From the NCBI RefSeq assembly GCF_030272615.1, contig NC_081415.1:369029667-369093666 (forward strand): a DNA stretch of 64,000 bases, in the 5' to 3' direction. How positions within the stretch are numbered: the first letter of the stretch is position 1; every line of letters begins with the position of its first letter. Below are positions 60,026 to 64,000 of the stretch, piece after piece. The notes under the pieces are model-generated. The model was not told where the DNA came from. It made no database searches and worked only from the letters and a program-made list of their open reading frames with translations. This stretch comes from Cryptomeria japonica. Its lineage: Eukaryota > Streptophyta > Pinopsida > Cupressales > Cupressaceae. Made by a program: the position numbers and the translations under genes.

Positions 60026-60226
60026 ATCTCCGCCTTTGGCATTGATGGCAACACTCATGAGAAAAATTCAAGAATGTATCCAAAAACTAAAGTCCAAAAA
60101 TCTTGCCAAAAAAATGTACTAGAAATTATACCAGATGCATGCTCCCCCTGATCAGATAATCTCTAATTCCTTCTGACCATTTTTCTCATCACACTACTCC
60201 CCCTTTGACATCAATTACAAAGGTTG

Positions 60227-60715
60227 TCATTCGCTATCAGTGGAGTCTTGCCTGGATTCTTGTAACCAGTGGGTTACAATCTGAAAAATATCTATCGAAA
60301 TCAAATTTAGACCATTACTAAATGATTTGTTGTCTTTTAGTGCCTCTTGAGTTCTCTGCACTGTACCGGTGAGTATATGCATTTTCTCTTCCAGTGTCTT
60401 CAGTTCGGAAACTAGAGCCTCAGATATTTCTTTTCTCAAAGAAATGAGGTAATCTAGTTTTGGACCAAGTCTACATTTTAAGTCCTTTGCTTTATCCTTT
60501 ATTATTTCTTTGTCCTTCTCTAACTGCTTGATTTTCTCTTCTTGCTCTACAATCTTCTTCTCTATCTCCAAAAATGAATCTGAAGTACCTATCAGATTGT
60601 CAGCAATATTGTTAATCTTATCTTATGCTTTGTTGATTTCCTTGTCTAGATCTTCTGTTAAAATATTTGTTTTACAAGAATCTCTAAGTTACTACTTATC
60701 AAGTTGCCATTAGTT
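60227..60715 (-). pseudogene. ORF2 C-terminal coiled coil of the E1-type remnant
   Basis: On minus, KDLKCRLGPKLDYLISLRKE and MHILTGTVQRTQEALKDNK, then LISIDIFQIVTHW, align with E1 (AKHLRLKLSPRLDHLASLRK, LTGTIKRTETAIRDSKEF, LILADLFQIVTF). The last 114 codons (60571-60227) are open, while the upstream part aligned to E1 29740-29900 contains a stop. Strong heptad pattern, Lys/Glu-rich. Preservation of this end in separate copies suggests that ORF2 was under constraint while active. Function unknown. Confidence 0.75.
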
Positions 60716-60719
60716 TTTT

Positions 60720-61837
60720 TATATTCAAAGTCATACTATATATTCTAGTCGGTTAGCACTACCGAATCATGCAGTCGGTATAAACAGAGAAGTTGGTATG
60801 CACAGTTTAGTCGGTTATAGAAGAAAGCAGTCACAGAATGCAATATACATCGAGCTGTCTACCGAGTATCTTTTTATGGCTACCGAGCAGTAAAGTTAAC
60901 ACATCGAGTTGATATTCACCGAGTAAAACGTGTTACCAGATACATTGAACCTGGACATGCATATGAAAATGTGTTACAAGATCGAGGCACATCTAACCGT
61001 TATTACATTGGAAATTGCACTAGAAGATTGTGTATGATTGCGAGGTCAATCTAACCAATGAAATATTTTGTTTAGTTATTCATTCAAGGAATCTTTTTTG
61101 TAAGATCGAAGCAATGAATTGGATCACCATTTTAAGAGATCTATATATACAACATTATTGAAGTGTATGTATGCATGAAGGAAGACTGTTATAGAGACAT
61201 AGAGTTCACCAAGAAGGTTTTCAGAGAACAGTCGAAGAACAGAGTAAACAGAAGGGTTTACCGAGTTACTAAATGGGTTACCGAGGTATGCTATAAGCAA
61301 GGTAATCTTATCCTAAGCACATAGAATCTGCTATAACATTTCAGATGTAAAGTTGCAGATGTTTGTAATGATTTTATTGTAATATTGTGAAGTTGAAAGA
61401 GAAACCTTTAACAGGGTAAAAGAATTTAACCAAGTCTATAAATTGTAAAGCCTCTAACCAGGTGCAGCATTCAGAATAAATGTTGTAAAATCCTTTAGCA
61501 AGGTAGATCTAACAGATCTTGTTACTCCTAATAGGGTAACCTATTAGAAATAGCTAAATGTAGCTCTAACCGAGCATTCTTTATTATTGCAGTAGTGAAG
61601 TTGTGGGTGCCATCCCCACTGCAGTTTTTCTCTCTAACCAAGAATTTCTGCGTAACCAAAATATATGTGTTATGGAGTGAATCATGTATGATTGTTATCT
61701 GTTTGTTTTAACTTTATTTTATGTTACTGTACTATTTTGTTTATGCATAATAGTAAGGTTATTATTCAAGAAAGGTTTTGGAGTATTGATTCACCCCTCC
61801 CCCCTCAGTACATTAGCTTTCCATATTAGGCCTAACA
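60720..61837 (+). repeat. E3 5' LTR
   Basis: Ends CCTAACA at 61837, two bases before a perfect PBS. It is rich in TACCGAG, TCGGTTA and TTAACCAGG phrases, like 1-1026. A TATATATACAAC near 61143 may be the TATA region, and GATTCACCCCTCCCCCC lies at 61788-61804. The 5' boundary is not resolved; about 60715-60760 is where E1-type homology ends. Confidence 0.7.
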
Positions 61838-61839
61838 AT

Positions 61840-61851
61840 TGGTATCAGAGC
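61840..61851 (+). promoter_or_regulatory. E3 primer-binding site (tRNA-iMet)
   Basis: Exact TGGTATCAGAGC after the LTR. Confidence 0.9.
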
Positions 61852-61899
61852 TTGAATCTTGGAAAAGGGTTTAACTACCTAAAGAGAAAGATCTTATCA

Positions 61900-63387
61900 A
61901 TGGAAGGCTATAAACAATCTTGGAGGATTGTGTATTTGCAAGAAGAGTTGGATCATGCAAATCAAGTGATTGCAGACATGCAAAGGCAAATGCAAAAATC
62001 TTTGAAAGTAAGAAGAAGATTATCTAATGACTTGCAGGATTCTCAAGAGTTAGTGGAACAAATTGAGACATCATCTGAGAATAGTATATCTGAAGAGACT
62101 GAAGAAATGATTGGAGTATTGAAAGAAAAGAACAAAGCATTGACTGATCAACTAAAAGCAATGAAAAGAGAACATGAACATTTCAGTACACAGATGACTG
62201 AAAATCTAGATGCATTGAGGACAGCAGAGGATAAAGCAAGAGATCTACAAAGAGAGAAACAACAACTTGAAGTCTTAGTATCTGATAAGAATGATGAAAT
62301 CATAAGGTTAACTGGGATTCAACAAAATATGACAGATCAACTAGGTTATGCACATCATGAAGCAATTCTAAAGAATGATGGAAATCAAGCATTAAAATTT
62401 GAAGTATCAAGGTTGACTGATGAACTTGAAATAGAGAAGAAATCCAAAGAAACATTGAAGAAGAGTTATGATGCATCAAAGATGTTGGATGAGAAACTGA
62501 ATACAAGAAGACCCAACAAAGATGCAGGACTCGATTACAAAGGAAAAGAATCAACCAAGAAAGGAATTCATACTACCGAGAGAGGAGAATCATCAAAGCA
62601 AGCTAGAAACAGGAATAACATCAAAAGGAAGAAGGATATTTTCTACTACTATGGAAATCAAGGTCATACTGCCAACATATGCCAGATTAGAAAAGGTAAG
62701 CAACCGAATAACACTAAGTCCAATGGATATTGTTACAATTGCAATAAATATGGTCACACATCTAATCAATGTAGGACAAAGTCTGTTAACAACTATCAGA
62801 AGGCAAAATTCAAAGGGTTTTGTAGAAACTGCAATAGATATGGACATAGTACTGAGAAGTGCTAGTCTAAGCAAAAGAACTACATGCGGTGTCCACACCA
62901 AGCAAACACTAGAGGTTACCGAACTCACACAGATCCTTACTGACAATATGCAGCAGTACCATGGGATTACAATACAAGGATATGGTGTGAATTTTGTGGA
63001 AGATATGGACATATTAGTGCCAACTATTTTATAAGGTTTGGAATGAACAACTGAAGATCATGGAGAAATCCTGGTATGGCATGTTTTCATTGTCACAAAG
63101 CTGGACATTTAGCTGGAGATTGCAGAGATCAACCTAGAAGAGACACTGAAGAGATAAAAGAAAAATTTAAGATGATTTGGAAAAAGAAGGAAATCATGTC
63201 AGATGAAGAAAGCACCTTACCTACTGAGTTAGGTTTTGGACATTTAGCTGGAGATTGCAGAGATCAACCTAGAAGAGACACTGAAGAGATAAAAGAAAAA
63301 TTTAAGATGATTTGGAAAAAGAAGGAAATCATGTCAGATGAAGAAAGCACCTTACCTACCGAGTTAGGTGCACCTATTCCAAATTAA
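61900..63387 (+). pseudogene. E3 gag-like protein, coiled coil and several zinc knuckles
   Basis: The ATG at 61900 (MEGYKQSWRIVYLQEELDH) lies about 50 bases after the PBS; an upstream extension of the frame into the LTR is not used. 321 codons are open to TAG 62863; the same frame goes on through TGA 62941 and TGA 63052 to 63385, 496 codons in all. Residues about 10-200 form a long Glu/Gln/Lys coiled coil. Knuckles: a degenerate FYYYGNQGHTANIC, intact CYNCNKYGHTSNQC (residue 278) and CRNCNRYGHSTEKC (308), CEFCGRYGHISANY with its last Cys lost, and CFHCHKAGHLAGDC (about 63082). A 135-bp direct duplication extends the end. Confidence 0.82.
63103..63369 (+). repeat. In-frame 135-bp tandem duplication in E3 gag
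   Basis: 63103-63237 and 63238-63369 are almost identical (one substitution seen, ACTGAG to ACCGAG, apart from the TTTT junction). The period of 135 bp equals 45 codons, so the frame is kept. Each copy holds half a knuckle (GHLAGDC) and the basic tail. Confidence 0.92.
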
Positions 63388-63635
63388 TCAGAAAAGGTAT
63401 GAAGGGACTGCATTCTCTAAAGGTTAAATCATAATAGTTCCTATTCTATTATGTACAAAATTCAAAATCTGCATAGTTAAGATGCATTAGTAAGTTTGAA
63501 ATTCTATCATAAGTACTTTACAAGAAACCTATCAAGTCAGTGTATACAGGAAGCCTGTCAAGTTGGTAATGAAGGAAATTTGGTTACTCGGTTAAAATGA
63601 AAAAAAAAGGAGTAAATCGGTTAAAGGTGAACCAA

Positions 63636-63933
63636 GTGCATTTAATGTTTTGACCTAACTCGCACGGAGCCCGATAAGGTATTTTGTGTACTTAAAGGTA
63701 TTTTCGCGGTCATTTTCATTCACCAAGTTTTCAAGAGAGCAGAGAAGAGCGAATCAAGGCGATCAAGCTTCATTTAGAGCGAATTTCAAGGTATTTACAT
63801 CAAATCTCATCACACTGTTAAGCTGGTTTCCGATCTTGTCAAATTGCTATTATCTATCGAGTGCGAAGCATCAGTCGTTTGTAAACCATCAAACCCTAAG
63901 GATAGTTTGCTAAGTTTTTACCTGAAATCTACA
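63636..63933 (+). promoter_or_regulatory. Promoter-like spacer before E3 ORF2
   Basis: GTGCATTTAATG (63636-63647), AT-rich GATAAGGTATTTTGTG and ACTTAAAGGTATTTT (63673-63704), then TCATTCACCAAGTTTTCAAG (63716-63735) and a leader with AAACCCTAAGG before the ATG. It has the same order as the E1 spacer, from which it is otherwise diverged. Confidence 0.5.
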
Positions 63934-64000
63934 ATGGCGCCCAAGATCCAAGATCCCGTAGTTATCAAGAATGTGGAGAAGCCCTCGCTGAAGTACTCTT
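63934..64000 (+). pseudogene. E3 ORF2, first 22 codons
   Basis: MAPKIQDPVVIKNVEKPSLK is open to the window end and lies where E1 and E2 have ORF2. A short resemblance to the E1 N terminus (NPTVVEVIKIPRPVF) supports homology. Its state beyond the window is unknown. Confidence 0.5.

Larger units (their letters stand above)
59241..60715 (-). mobile_element. E1-type element, 3' end only (minus)
   Basis: A 3' LTR (60025-59241), a PPT block (60055-60019) and the C-terminal part of ORF2 (about 60715-60227) match E1 in order and orientation. The match to E1 ends near 60715, where the E3 LTR begins, so E3 has probably inserted here or replaced the rest. The outer flank is CATTA (59236-59240). Confidence 0.85.
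61838..64000 (+). mobile_element. Element E3: interior, cut by the window end
   Basis: PBS, gag (61900-63387), promoter-like spacer (63636-63933) and the first codons of ORF2 (63934-64000) repeat the E1/E2 layout. With its LTR the element starts near 60720. Whether it too lacks pol cannot be seen from this window. Confidence 0.8.

Noticed and set aside
63686-63913. 75-codon frame upstream of E3 ORF2
   Set aside because: It covers the leader region and is not kept in E1 or E2.

Overview
The window looks like intergenic DNA of a large, repeat-rich seed-plant genome, most likely a conifer or other gymnosperm. That placement is an inference from element style (iMet-primed copia-type LTR elements with long AT-rich LTRs, an L1-type LINE with a plant-type RNase H, thorough decay by stop codons) and not from any diagnostic host gene. 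I found no intact host gene, no tRNA or rRNA and no CRISPR array. A run of 500 N (4143-4642) marks a scaffold join, so the first 4.1 kb may not truly adjoin the rest.

Layout: 1-4142, LTR fragments, a copia integrase fragment and LTR-like starts. 4643 to about 10480, a decayed minus-strand L1-type LINE (gag-like ORF1 with a CCHC knuckle, endonuclease, RT, zf-RVT, RNase H). About 11780-12600, an LTR-like block with a strong hairpin. About 12640-18733, element E2 (minus): 5' LTR, PBS, gag, promoter-like spacer and a large unknown ORF2. 21118-31184, element E1 (plus): complete, with LTRs, a perfect TCTAC target duplication, gag and ORF2, and no reverse transcriptase. E1 ORF2 is split by a younger nested LTR element (25343-28803, TSD CTATA) with 1.5-kb LTRs around a 0.45-kb interior. 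32873-34138, a solo LTR (TSD GTTCT). 35247-39014, a possible 3.8-kb solo LTR. 39322-46320, a decayed Ty1/copia element with gag-PR-IN-RT-RH. 59241 to about 60715, the 3' end of another E1-type element (minus). About 60720-64000, element E3 (plus): LTR, gag and the start of its ORF2.

A second unknown gene family, called F4 here, occurs three times: F4-A (minus, about 20690-34460, split by E1 and the solo LTR), F4-B (minus, 48756-50910) and F4-C (plus, 52915-56375). F4-B and F4-C lie head to head. Each F4 encoded a protein of roughly 1150 codons with a globular N-terminal half, a Ser/Lys-rich linker and a coiled-coil end. Arrays of imperfect 30-bp hairpins spaced about 55 bp apart lie in the leaders of F4-B and F4-C and just beyond the 3' end of F4-C.

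How it fits together: E1, E2 and E3 look like non-autonomous, copia-type LTR elements that kept gag, lost pol, and carry a long uncharacterised ORF2 behind what looks like its own promoter. E1 shares an exact 37-nt block around the polypurine tract, the same iMet primer site and an LTR hairpin motif with the copia element at 39322-46320, so a copia element of that type is the best candidate for having mobilised it. The most interesting signals are ORF2 with its internal promoter-like module, the F4 family, and the hairpin arrays.
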